A model generated the notes under the pieces. It was not told the DNA's origin. It did no database searches and was given only the letters and a program-made list of their open reading frames with translations. The position numbers were made by a program, and so were the translations under genes. 24,548 nt of DNA, from contig JAEXCH010000008.1 of the NCBI GenBank assembly GCA_023402275.1, forward strand, positions 1 through 24,548. The letters run 5' to 3'. Position 1 is the stretch's first letter. Each line of letters opens with the position of its first letter. Shown piece after piece: positions 7,265-15,358 of this stretch. This stretch comes from Methanobacteriota archaeon (lineage in GTDB: Archaea; Thermoplasmatota; Thermoplasmata; Methanomassiliicoccales; Methanomethylophilaceae).

Positions 7265-7275
7265 TAGTTTCAATC

Positions 7276-7293
7276 ACTGTATGGGTATACAGT
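7276..7293. repeat. Inverted repeat ACTGTAT-gggt-ATACAGT
   Basis: A perfect 7-base inverted repeat with a 4-base spacer lies just right of the structured block. It could be a fourth hairpin of the same RNA (if transcribed leftward) or a dimeric regulator binding site in the divergent pylT/SMR control region. No T run follows it, so it is not a terminator. The remaining DNA from 7294 to 7420 is AT-rich, and I see no gene in it. Confidence 0.5.
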
Positions 7294-7420
7294 AATCTCA
7301 GCGAAATATCGATTGTAATGTTACTATATAATAGTGTCTATTGTATCTACTTAATTTGTTGATTTTATATTTAACATTAACTATATAGTAATTGACAGCT
7401 ATAAAAAACTATTAATACTA

Positions 7421-7431
7421 TATTATATAAA
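7421..7431 (+). promoter_or_regulatory. TATA box for the SMR gene pair
   Basis: TATTATATAAA lies about 50 bases upstream of the ATG at 7481, in a very AT-rich stretch. A GGAAG ribosome binding site follows before the ATG. The predicted transcript would start near 7455, so it would not include the structured block at 7160-7264. Confidence 0.55.
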
Positions 7432-7480
7432 AACTGTATTAAACGATTCAGGATATCAGGAACTCAGGAAGAAGAGCATT

Positions 7481-7810
7481 ATGTTCAGTTTAATGGCTTA
7501 TGTTTGGCTTATCATCGGGGGACTGCTTGAGCCCGCCTGGGTATTGGCCATGAAGAAATCGGAGAACTTCAAGAACATCCCATGGACCATAATAACGGCC
7601 ATTTTGGTTATTGCCAGCCCATTCTTCCTTTCTCTGGCAATGAGGGAGATACCTGTCGGAACAGCATATGCAGTATGGACAGGGATCGGGGCCATCGGCG
7701 CAGTTGTCCTTGGGGTATTCCTATACAAGGAACTGGTCGAGAGGATGCGCATGTTCTTCATTTTCCTGATAGTCATAGGTTCTGTAGGTCTTGCTTTGGG
7801 AGGTGTGTGA
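7481..7810 (+). CDS. SMR-family transporter, SugE/Gdx-like subunit 1
   Basis: A 109-residue, four-helix small multidrug resistance protein of normal length. The essential membrane glutamate is E17 in GGLLEPAWVLAMKKS, and the loop motif PVGTAYAVWTGIGAIG after helix 2 is typical of the SugE/Gdx branch, many members of which export guanidinium in exchange for protons. The protein would act in the cytoplasmic membrane. The gene sits directly upstream of a second SMR gene with 1 base between them, the arrangement seen for heterodimeric SMR pairs. The substrate is not proven; small cationic amines are also conceivable in a methylamine-using organism. Confidence 0.85.
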   Translation: MFSLMAYVWLIIGGLLEPAWVLAMKKSENFKNIPWTIITAILVIASPFFLSLAMREIPVGTAYAVWTGIGAIGAVVLGVFLYKELVERMRMFFIFLIVIGSVGLALGGV

Positions 7811-7811
7811 T

Positions 7812-8165
7812 ATGACGCCTTGGATATGGATATTGGTAGGAGGGGTCTTCGAAACGGTTTGGGCATTGTCCATGAAGATGTCGGACGGATTCAGTAACAT
7901 CCCGTGGACCATAGTTACGTTGGTGTTCATATTCCTCAGCGTATACTTCCTGAACTCCGGTATGAAAAGGGGACTTCCAGTTGGTGGAGGTTACGCTGTC
8001 TGGGTTGGAGTGGGTGCGATAGGCAGCATAGTCATGGGGATAATACTCTTTGGAGAATCCATAGCCCCGATGAGACTGATATTCGCTGCTTTGATTGTTG
8101 TCGGAATAGTCGGTGTGGAACTCACATGTAAACCCGGCGAGGGTGAGACCGAATGCAAGAGATGA
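7812..8165 (+). CDS. SMR-family transporter, SugE/Gdx-like subunit 2
   Basis: A 117-residue SMR protein read from the ATG at 7812, which has a strong GGAGGTGTGAT binding site immediately upstream overlapping the end of subunit 1. An in-frame ATG at 7791 inside the previous gene is less likely. Glutamate E14 lies in GGVFETVWALSMKMS, and PVGGGYAVWVGVGAIGS is the equivalent of the subunit 1 loop motif. The two proteins differ enough to be paired subunits, perhaps of opposite membrane orientation, rather than a recent duplication. A short polar tail of about 12 residues with two cysteines follows helix 4. The gene ends exactly one base before the convergent ramA stop. Confidence 0.85.
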   Translation: MTPWIWILVGGVFETVWALSMKMSDGFSNIPWTIVTLVFIFLSVYFLNSGMKRGLPVGGGYAVWVGVGAIGSIVMGIILFGESIAPMRLIFAALIVVGIVGVELTCKPGEGETECKR

Positions 8166-9794
8166 TCAGGCCATTTTGAAAGGCGTTATTCTCAGAACAC
8201 TTTCCGGACATATCCTCTCGCATCTCCTGCACGCTGTTCCGGCACATCTATCAGACATGATCCTTCCGTATATCTTACCGCCCTCAGATACGATCGTTAT
8301 TGCATCCTCTGGACATTCTTCGACACAGTTCTCACATTGAATGCAACCCTCGACCTCTCCGGACAATATGGTCCCGGAGTCCTTGAGCATCGTTATCTTC
8401 CTTCCCTCAGTGTCGGGAAGGTCCGTAGCCGATACCCTCTTGACCTCCGGATCGGATGTAGGCTCAGGTATATGCGGGAGTCCGTAGACATCCATCATGT
8501 TATTGTATTCGGATGCCGGCATCCCCTGTGACCACAGAGAATACTCTATGGAATAGATGTCCTTGAATGCCTTTGCGGTTGCGAACATGCAGTGTGTGGC
8601 CCTAAGACGTTTTGCGAATTCCCTGAGACTCTCGATGCTTACCTTTCCCATTGCAAGCCTTCTTGCAAGTTCTATGGATGTGTTCCCGAATTGTACTATC
8701 CTTTCCGCGCCTGGAACTACCATACCTATCTTCAATGCCTTCTTCGCATCAACGTACAATCCGGATGCGCCTGACATGTATGCCAATTTGATGTCGTCCG
8801 TCCACATGCCTGCTTCGAGAAGCAGAGTCAGGAACCCTGCGCGGAGGGCACCTATTGCCTTACCTGCCTCATCCACATCCCTGGAGTATATGTTCACACC
8901 ATCTTGAAGGTGCAATGCACCGTCCGGACTTTCGATCATAGGGGGTTGGATCATCCCGGTCTCGATACCGCAGTATATCGATGCTACGACCCCGGTCCCG
9001 GTTATCCCTTTGGCCTTGCCGTGCATCTTTCCTTTGTTGACCGTCTTACCGGTCAACGGATCCACGGTATCTCCCGGGGTATCCTCCATAGAATCATTGA
9101 GGACCGTGCATTCCCAACCATCATCCAAGATGTCCACATCGGCTATCGCTCCCGGTGAGGCCAGCATTCCCTTTTCTATCTGCTGACCCTCCAATGCCGG
9201 TCCTGCTGCTGCGGATCCGGTGTATATGTTGCCGTTGACGACCAATGCCATCTCAGCATTAGTACCATAATCCACTACCAAGCACGGTTCCTTGGATTCA
9301 AGAACATCAGTTATAAGAAGCATTGCGATCGCATCCGCACCTATCTCATGCGTGACCGCAGGTGGTATAAGAACATCCGCATCGGGCATGCCTAACAATC
9401 CCAGATCTGATGCTTTCACTATATCCCCATCCCTGGGAGGAGATACCACTCCCATCGATTCAAGAGCGTTCTTCCCGGCGTATGCCAGGTCCCTTATCTC
9501 TATATTCTGAAAAAGCGACAATTGGAACGGGTTACCGCATACAGCTACCTTCTTCACTAGGGATAGGTCCACACCGAACGACTCGAACAGCTGGTTGGCC
9601 GCTTTTATTATCAGACCGGTGGCCACATCGGGCCCGGATGTTATGGCGAAGTTGACATGGTCGATGACATTCATTCCGGGTATGGGATGACGCGGGGTTA
9701 TTGATGTGGCAATAGTTTCGCCTGTTCCCATGTCCAATATCTGTGCCCTCAACCCACTGGTACCAATATCCAATGCAATACAATATTCCGTCAT
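8166..9794 (-). CDS. ramA: RamA, corrinoid reductive activase for methylamine methyltransfer
   Basis: A 542-residue protein close to the length of Methanosarcina RamA. It reduces inactive Co(II) corrinoid proteins to Co(I) in an ATP-dependent reaction. The N-terminus ALDIGTSGLRAQI is the phosphate-binding start of the ASKHA-like fold; VVDYGTNAEMALVV near residue 175 and GASGLYVDAKKAL later belong to the same domain. Two 4Fe-4S clusters are predicted at the C-terminus: C484, C487, C490, C494 (CX2CX2CX3C) and C517, C522, C525, C529 (CX4CX2CX3C). The start lies 9 bases after mtmB copy 1, with AGGTGTGA as binding site, so mtmB1-ramA is likely an operon. It is the only ramA in the window. Confidence 0.92.
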   Translation of the reverse strand: MTEYCIALDIGTSGLRAQILDMGTGETIATSITPRHPIPGMNVIDHVNFAITSGPDVATGLIIKAANQLFESFGVDLSLVKKVAVCGNPFQLSLFQNIEIRDLAYAGKNALESMGVVSPPRDGDIVKASDLGLLGMPDADVLIPPAVTHEIGADAIAMLLITDVLESKEPCLVVDYGTNAEMALVVNGNIYTGSAAAGPALEGQQIEKGMLASPGAIADVDILDDGWECTVLNDSMEDTPGDTVDPLTGKTVNKGKMHGKAKGITGTGVVASIYCGIETGMIQPPMIESPDGALHLQDGVNIYSRDVDEAGKAIGALRAGFLTLLLEAGMWTDDIKLAYMSGASGLYVDAKKALKIGMVVPGAERIVQFGNTSIELARRLAMGKVSIESLREFAKRLRATHCMFATAKAFKDIYSIEYSLWSQGMPASEYNNMMDVYGLPHIPEPTSDPEVKRVSATDLPDTEGRKITMLKDSGTILSGEVEGCIQCENCVEECPEDAITIVSEGGKIYGRIMSDRCAGTACRRCERICPESVLRITPFKMA

Positions 9795-9803
9795 TTCACA
9801 CCT

Positions 9804-11183
9804 TCAGACATCTATCCCGCATCTGCTGAGTGTCCTCAGCGCCCTGTCATAGACATCCAAGTATTCATCTGTAGGCTTAATTTCTTTTACATCATAACAG
9901 TCTTGGAAACGCTTTCCTGTGGGCGGTTTGGAATAATTATCGCGGTATGTTGAGACGATATTCTCCAATATCCTGTTGACCTCGGATATCTCCATTCCGG
10001 CCGCAGCGGATGCGGCCTCTCCTATCATCCTGGCCTCCATTCCTGTGGTCTTATCCTTCACCACACCCTTCGATGATGCGGATCCGGAGACAAGTTCCCT
10101 TCCTGATGCTGTATCAGTTATAGACTGAGCAGCGACCTCAAGAAGGCACATCTCGGTGCATGGTCCTGCCATCGTGTAGTATTGGTTGGCGAGCAGGAGG
10201 TCCGTGTTCCTATCCAAAGCGGCTGCCGCGTGGGCCGCGATCTGCAGCGTCTCCCTTGTTGTGGTCGTTCCCCATCTTATGTGGATTGGACCATCCAAAT
10301 GTATGTCGCAGTCAAATAGTGCGAAAGAACCCAACATCGTTGCGACATCACATATCGCGGTCTCTTCCACTCCTCCGGAATACCCGCCGAATATGGGCAT
10401 CTGTTCCATCATTATGATATCGTCAGCGGTGGCCCATCCTGCGATCATGTTCATTCCGCTGTTGTCTATCTTCAATTCATTCAGTTGCGATACCTCATGG
10501 GCATCGTATGACCTAAGACCGTATTCCGAAAGATCCGAGGATAACCTTCCCGCTGCGGACAGAGGGGTCTCCGGACCCTATATTCCCATACCGGGTCTTC
10601 CAACCATGCTGCAGGCTTCCCTGACGTATCTTATCTCGGCAAGTGTCGCTTTGATCTCCCATGGGGTGTTTGTGGTGGCCGGTCTCCCGCTGACAGTGTT
10701 CAGCACTCCGCTGACCAATGTATCCACGGCCGCTTCCTGAGCATAGCTTTGCATCATGTTAGGGAAGATCTCCTCGGACACTGGTGCACCTGTGGGACCT
10801 CCTTGGATTATGGGTTTTCTTTTTGAGTTTCCCCTTCTAGCTTTGCAGCTGACCCTTTCATTGCCTCTTCCGAGCTTTACCTTCTTAGGGGCCTTCTTTA
10901 TCCCCTCTATGATCTCATCCTCTGATACTGATAATGCTCTTCCAAGGTTCGTATTATAGAATCCTGTGCATGCAAGCATCTCAAGCCCTGCAAGGAACAA
11001 TCTGTCAGAAAGATCTTCGTCCTCGGGGATTATCAGGTCATCAAAATTGATATTGTATTTCTCTTTCATAGCTAAGGCATTCGTAGGTACCGTAACATAG
11101 TCCCACGTATCCTCTCTTACCTTCTTTCCAGAGGTGAACCGATCGAATGATTCGTAGATGTCCAGAGCTCTTGGTGCAACCAT
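9804..11183 (-). CDS. mtmB: Monomethylamine methyltransferase MtmB, copy 1 (in-frame UAG = Pyl202)
   Basis: MtmB moves the methyl group of monomethylamine to the corrinoid of MtmC. The frame is interrupted only by TAG at 10578-10580; the protein continues without a shift, reading GRPGMGI-O-GPETPLSAAG, the conserved setting of pyrrolysine in this family. With the ATG at 11183 the Pyl is residue 202, as in Methanosarcina and in copy 2; the ATG at 11189 would add two residues. Length is 459 residues. Downstream marks are QMPIFGGYSGG, HLDGPIHIRW and GPCTEMCLLE. There is no clear ribosome binding site. A TATA box lies at 11261. No mtmC stands beside this copy. Residues near 125 (NERVSCKARRGNS) differ from copy 2, so it is a diverged paralogue. 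Confidence 0.93.
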
Positions 11184-11260
11184 GTTCATTAAGAGCTGAT
11201 ATTGATATTAAAAGATTTACCTTAAAAAGAAATTCAGTTTAAATAATGTGCTGAAAACTT

Positions 11261-11269
11261 TTTATAAAA
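11261..11269 (-). promoter_or_regulatory. TATA box for mtmB1-ramA
   Basis: On the minus strand TTTTATAAA lies about 78 bases before the ATG at 11183. A second AT-rich candidate (ATTATTTAAAC on the minus strand, near 11237-11247) is closer. Either would give mtmB1-ramA its own promoter, separate from the upstream mttC1. Confidence 0.45.
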
Positions 11270-11307
11270 ACATATTTAGATAGTATAGCCAGATGAATAA
11301 TCGATCA

Positions 11308-11348
11308 TAAAAATAAAAAGGAGGAGGAAATCGGGGCGTTAAAACCCC
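11308..11348 (-). terminator. Terminator after mttC copy 1
   Basis: Reading leftward past the mttC1 stop (11356), a GGGG/CCCC hairpin with an 8-base loop is followed by a pyrimidine tract and a long T-rich run (plus strand AAAAATAAAAAGG at 11309-11321). This is consistent with an archaeal oligo-T terminator that ends the mtbB1-mttB1-mttC1 transcript before mtmB1. Confidence 0.5.
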
Positions 11349-11355
11349 TATGGTT

Positions 11356-12009
11356 TCAGCCTTTGACGACCGAGGTCAGTCTGTTAACGGCATCGGATGC
11401 GTTCTCGGAATAGACATCTGCGCCTATCTCGTCTGCCCATTGCTGTGTCACAGGTGCCCCGCCGACATTCGTGATCAAAGAGTCCCTGATCCCTGCTTTC
11501 TTTAACATCTCCTCAAGGGTCTTCTGATGGACCATTGTGGAGGTCATGAGTGCGGATGTCCCCACTCCCATGGGTTTCTCTTCCTCACATGCTTTCACTA
11601 TCTCTTTCAGAGCAACGTCCCTTCCGAGGTTGACGACGTTGAACCCTCCTACTTTGAGCATGATCGCGACTATGTCCTTTCCGATAGAGTGTATATCTCC
11701 TTCGATCGAACATATCAGGAACTTTCCGAGACCTTCATCGGCCTTTCCGCCCTGTGCCTCCAGCACCGGTGTCAGTATATCCATTCCTGCTGTCATGGCG
11801 GCTGCTGCAGCCATGAGATGGGGGAGGAATATCTTCTTGTCCTCATACAACTTACCCACGTCGGTCATCACCTTGGTGAATCCGCCGTTAATAAGTTCAA
11901 TGAGATCCACGCCCTCTTCGATCGCTCTGTTGGCTACATCGACCGATTTCTTTGCATCATATGACAAAACTGCCTGTATTGCCTCTTGTTGAAGTGATTC
12001 CAATGACAT
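11356..12009 (-). CDS. mttC: Trimethylamine corrinoid protein MttC, copy 1
   Basis: A 217-residue corrinoid protein that accepts the methyl group from trimethylamine via MttB. Residues 1-90 form the helical cap domain, and the rest is the B12-binding Rossmann domain. The cobalt ligand motif is D105-I-H107-S-I-G110, with SALMTS and GGAPVTQQWADEIGAD completing the binding site. It starts 2 bases after the mttB1 stop with a GAGGAGATG binding site inside the end of mttB1, so the two are translated together. The protein has the same length as copy 2 and differs at scattered positions only. Confidence 0.93.
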   Translation of the reverse strand: MSLESLQQEAIQAVLSYDAKKSVDVANRAIEEGVDLIELINGGFTKVMTDVGKLYEDKKIFLPHLMAAAAAMTAGMDILTPVLEAQGGKADEGLGKFLICSIEGDIHSIGKDIVAIMLKVGGFNVVNLGRDVALKEIVKACEEEKPMGVGTSALMTSTMVHQKTLEEMLKKAGIRDSLITNVGGAPVTQQWADEIGADVYSENASDAVNRLTSVVKG

Positions 12010-12011
12010 TA

Positions 12012-13511
12012 TTACATCTCCTCTTTTCTCTTATTGAATTCTTCGTCTGCTTTCTTGACTATCTCTTTCATTACCTCGAGCACATCGTCATCTATTGGTT
12101 TGACAACGTGGTTCTGCATGACATCGAGGACTATCTCGTGCGCAACATCAACTGCGCTCTTCGATCCTGCTGATTTCCAATCTCCGATCATATATCTGTC
12201 GAAGATCATGGGGTCCGACGGCAACTCAATGTTCTCCATGGTGGAGGGATGTGCAAGGAAATCATTCCCAACACCGATCTGTTTGATGGCCTCGATCGCC
12301 AATGTCTCATCGTTGACAACGATGCCTTCCATTGCTTTCTTCTCCATTAGGATTATATCGTTATCCAGTACCAGTTGTTCCATCGAGAACGTCTGTCCGA
12401 GCTCCAACATACCTGATCCGTATATCGTGTTGGCCCCTGCAAGTGCTGGGAAGATGGATGTCAACGTCTTCTCATGCGCTGCCTGGGAATCAGGTATCTT
12501 GGCATCGGTCTACATACCGGCAACATAAACGGGCATACCGTAGAACTGCCCGAGTTTGGCAACTGCCGCACTGATCAATCCCAACTCTGGGGATCCCACA
12601 GGTGCGGTACCGTGCTTGAGGTCGAATGTCGTTGTTGAGCTTCCGTACCATGCCCTTGCACCGGGACAGGCTATCTGACTCAACACAAGTCCTGCAAGGA
12701 TCTCCGCATTGTGCGTGACCAGTGTTCCTGCGAGGTACACTGATGATGATCCTCCTGCCATTGCCATACTGAGAACGTTGACCGGGATTCCGTATCTTGC
12801 CCCCTTGATTATGACCTGTGCAGCGTTGTGGCTGATCTCCAGAGGACTGGTAGGGCACACAAGCATGGACATTATTGGTTTTTCCCTAGCGAGTTTCTCA
12901 TTGCCGTGGTAGTATGCTCTTACCATGTCCCTGTAGTGTTCAACATTCTCTGCAACAGGGTCGATGTGGTGGAAGTGCTTTGTGGTGTTCGTTATCGCAG
13001 TATACATCTCGTGGACATCCTCTGCTCCGATGCCTGCCCAATCCCTTGATGAGACAGACAATGCGAAGTAGCTGATACCGTCTGCCCAATCACAGAGTTT
13101 TGCACACTTCTCCAGATCGGCCTCTGTTGAATCGACGGTCTCGTACTTTCCATCTCCTAAGTAATTACACATCTGGATACCGGTTCCGAAACAGATGTAG
13201 TGGACACGTCCTTTGCATTCCTGCGCAACTGTGCGGTGCTCCTCTCTCCCATAGATGTAGAATTTGGAAGGTGCTGTCATCAATGCCTTGCGCACGACCC
13301 CTTCCGGTATCTTGACCATCTGTGTATCGAAATCCACGTCGCAACCGGCCTCTTTGAAGAGTTGGAGGCCTTCTTCATCTGATACCTGTACACCGTAAGT
13401 GTACAGTACATCCATTGTTGCCCTGTCGATGGCCTCTATCGCGTCTTGTGACAGAAGGTTCAATTCGACACCTTGCAACATATTCTTTCCAGGATACTGG
13501 TTTGGTTTCAT
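12012..13511 (-). CDS. mttB: Trimethylamine methyltransferase MttB, copy 1 (in-frame UAG = Pyl334)
   Basis: MttB moves one methyl group of trimethylamine to the corrinoid of MttC. The frame is interrupted only by TAG at 12510-12512 and continues as VYVAGM-O-TDAKIPDSQAAHEKT, the conserved pyrrolysine context of this family, with Pyl at residue 334 as in Methanosarcina. Total 499 residues. Family segments include STTTFDLKHGTAPVGSPE ahead of Pyl and GANTIYGSGMLELGQT behind it. The start ATG follows an AGGAG site. The 97-base gap to mtbB1 has no permease gene, unlike the second copy. Reading the two halves as separate genes, or as a pseudogene, would be wrong in this organism. Confidence 0.94.
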
Positions 13512-13559
13512 TTGTTATTCTCCTATTAATGGGTTTTAACTAAAGGGTTTAGTGACCGA

Positions 13560-13594
13560 CCTCTCATTCCGGATCTTGTTCCAAGAATGAGAGG
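13560..13594 (-). other. Intergenic hairpin between mtbB1 and mttB1
   Basis: CCTCTCATTC (13560-13569) pairs perfectly with GAATGAGAGG (13585-13594), and the 15-base loop can pair further (GGA/TCC). It lies 14 bases after the mtbB1 stop. No T run follows in the direction of transcription, so it is more likely an mRNA processing or stability element than a terminator. Confidence 0.5.
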
Positions 13595-13608
13595 TGCGGC
13601 ATGGAAAT

Positions 13609-15009
13609 TCATTTGGTCATTTGCCTGAAGATCTCACAGCTGTTGATCTTGATATCGAGGAGTTTCTCGATATTCATCTTAGCTGCAATACCTCTGGGTG
13701 CTCCGGGCACTCCGGTAATGACTCCGATCTTGAGTTCCTCTCTGAGGTCCCTCATTATGTGTTCGTCCGCAATGTCAAGTGTGGATATCCCCAGCTTCTT
13801 GGCGACATATTCTTTGGCTTTGCCCACTTTCATGTTCTTGCCGTACTCCATCCTTGCAACGAGGTCACCTGCGGATCTTATACCTCCCATTCCTGATGCT
13901 ATGTAGTGGGGGACCGCCATTCCGGCTGTGTCTCCCACTCCGCACTAGATACCGTCCACTTTGGCGATCTCCACCATAGCTTTGTTGCATCTTGTGACCG
14001 CATCGAGAGGTGCGGTCTCGCACATTGGTATACCGCCAACACCCATTCCCATGTTTGCGTGGATGGGGATGGTAGCGGTTTTGGAACATTCCTTTATGAA
14101 TGTTACTGAACGTCCGAGATTCCATGCGAGACTCTTGCTGGTGTTCGTGTTGACCACTGCACCGAAGACGTTAGCTCCGGCCTTCTCTGCAAGTTTTACC
14201 TGCTGGTGAGGATAGAGTCCTGCCACTACTTCTCCGGCGTATTCTATTGATCCGTGGATACCCATGACGGATTCCCCTGCCATTCCAAGGTTTATGTATG
14301 CATCCGGGCATGCTTTCCTGAGAGCTTCCACTCCTCTGAATGTTCCTACTGCATCAGCATCACCGGCGGATCCGGTTGTATCGAAGTTGAAACCGTCAGC
14401 TCCTGCTGCGATCATCCTTGTTGCAACGTACTCGATGTCCCTTGCAAGGTGGTCCGCTGTGAGCTCAGCCGCCTGCATTGCCTCATCGATCTTGAACTCC
14501 CTCATCAGGTCTGCCGGATTCCCATATGGTCCGTCCGGAGCGTAGTATAGTCCTGCGTTGGGCATTGCGCCGTAGAAGTACGGTGCGATGATCTCGTTCT
14601 GGATCTCTTCCATGGTCTGCATCTCGTTCGAGATGACAGGCTTGACCGGTTTAATGCTATAATCAGCATGTGCTAATTCAAATGTGTCTGAGCCCAATGC
14701 TCTCTCATGAAGAAGTGCTGACTCTAACCTTCCGACATCCACACCGTTACCGCTGTTTCCGTTGTCACCGGTGAAGTCGAGCTGACCGATATCGTATGTG
14801 AGTACGACCTCGTTCCCGGGCTCCACACCGACGACCCTGTTCTTATTTGCGATTATCTCCAGAAGCATATCTATATCGTCTGCGGTAAGTTCGGGTATAC
14901 CACCCATATCCGCCGCGTCAGCACAGCCTGCGTGTATGTCTTCCAATATCTGTTCTTTGGTCATGGTGACCCTTTTTCCGTCACCCATTCTTGTATAGAA
15001 TTCTGCCAT
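13609..15009 (-). CDS. mtbB: Dimethylamine methyltransferase MtbB, copy 1 (in-frame UAG = Pyl355)
   Basis: MtbB moves a methyl group from dimethylamine to the corrinoid of MtbC. The frame is interrupted only by TAG at 13945-13947, read here as pyrrolysine: AKVDGI-O-CGVGDTAGMAVPHY. Total 466 residues. Family segments include EVVLTYDIGQLDFTGD near residue 68, NSGNGVDVGRL, and GANVFGAVVNTNTSKS near 291. The start ATG lies 9 bases after the stop of the truncated mtbC1, with GAGGG as binding site. It is a close paralogue of copy 2 on the other strand, in some tracts nearly identical and in others clearly diverged. Confidence 0.94.
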
Positions 15010-15034
15010 TGTGTTCCCTCAATTGACCATGGTC

Positions 15035-15138
15035 TTCGCCTTGTTGGTGGTCTCGCTTGCGGATTCTCCGTAGATGTCCGCTCCGATCTTGTCAGCGTAT
15101 GCCTGTGTGACCGGTGCTCCTCCGACCATTACGATTAC
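15035..15138. repeat. Left arm of 104-base inverted repeat (mtbC1 tail)
   Basis: The reverse complement of this stretch matches 15230-15333 with 2 differences by my count (102 of 104). It is the most conserved part of the two opposed mtbC tails and can form a large cruciform or hairpin with a 91-base centre. Confidence 0.85.
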
Positions 15139-15190
15139 CTTATCTCTAAGTCCTTCATTCTTCAGAATATCGATGACGTCCTTCTGGATG

Positions 15191-15195
15191 GTCAT
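15191..15195. other. Head-to-head junction of the two methyltransferase arms (GTCAT microhomology)
   Basis: The five bases GTCAT belong to both arms: leftward they are the ATGAC of the codons ATG ACC in mtbC1, rightward they are GTC AT of the codons Val-Ile in mtbC2. Everything left of it is copy 1 on the minus strand and everything right is copy 2 on the plus strand. The 5' parts of both mtbC genes and any promoter are absent. Confidence 0.8.
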
Positions 15196-15229
15196 TGAGA
15201 TGCTCAAAGCTGAGGGCATTCGTGACAAA

Positions 15230-15333
15230 GTAATCGTAATGGTTGGAGGAGCACCGGTCACACAGGCATATGCTGACAAGATCGGAGCGGACATCTACGG
15301 AGAATCCGCAAGCGAGACCACCAACAAGGCGAA
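15230..15333. repeat. Right arm of 104-base inverted repeat (mtbC2 tail)
   Basis: Partner of 15035-15138; the two differences are both C/T within the segment coding for VMVGGAPVTQAYAD. Confidence 0.85.
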
Positions 15334-15358
15334 AGCGATAAGCAGCTGAGGCGATGTA

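Larger units (their letters stand above)
15019..15195 (-). pseudogene. mtbC: mtbC copy 1, 3' end only (58 codons)
   Basis: Reading leftward from 15195, MTIQKDVIDILKNEGLRDK, then VGGAPVTQAYADKIGAD and the tail up to TGA at 15019-15021 are the last 58 residues of a dimethylamine corrinoid protein. The cap domain and the DxHxxG cobalt ligand motif are missing, because beyond 15195 the sequence becomes the inverted second copy. A longer open frame to 15294 exists, but its added residues are only the antisense of copy 2. As it stands the fragment cannot bind a corrinoid. See the junction finding: real deletion or assembly chimera. Confidence 0.85.
15191..15349 (+). pseudogene. mtbC: mtbC copy 2, 3' end only (52 codons)
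   Basis: VIEMLKAEGIRDK, then VGGAPVTQAYADKIGAD up to TGA at 15347-15349 are the last 52 residues of a dimethylamine corrinoid protein. They match copy 1 over 38 consecutive identical residues. The first 160 or so residues expected for a corrinoid protein of about 210 residues are absent. The open frame extends left to 15074, but that part is antisense of copy 1. The stop lies 9 bases before mtbB2, so this was originally an mtbC-mtbB operon. Confidence 0.85.

Noticed and set aside
7091..7273. A 60-codon minus-strand frame over the structured block
   Set aside because: Low-complexity residues, no ribosome binding site, and it coincides with the perfect stems; an RNA element explains the sequence better.
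15019..15294. A 91-codon minus-strand frame covering the mtbC1 tail and extending right
   Set aside because: Its first 33 or so residues are the antisense reading of the inverted mtbC2 tail and have no corrinoid-protein character. The same is true in mirror image for the plus-strand frame 15074-15349. I list only the true tails.
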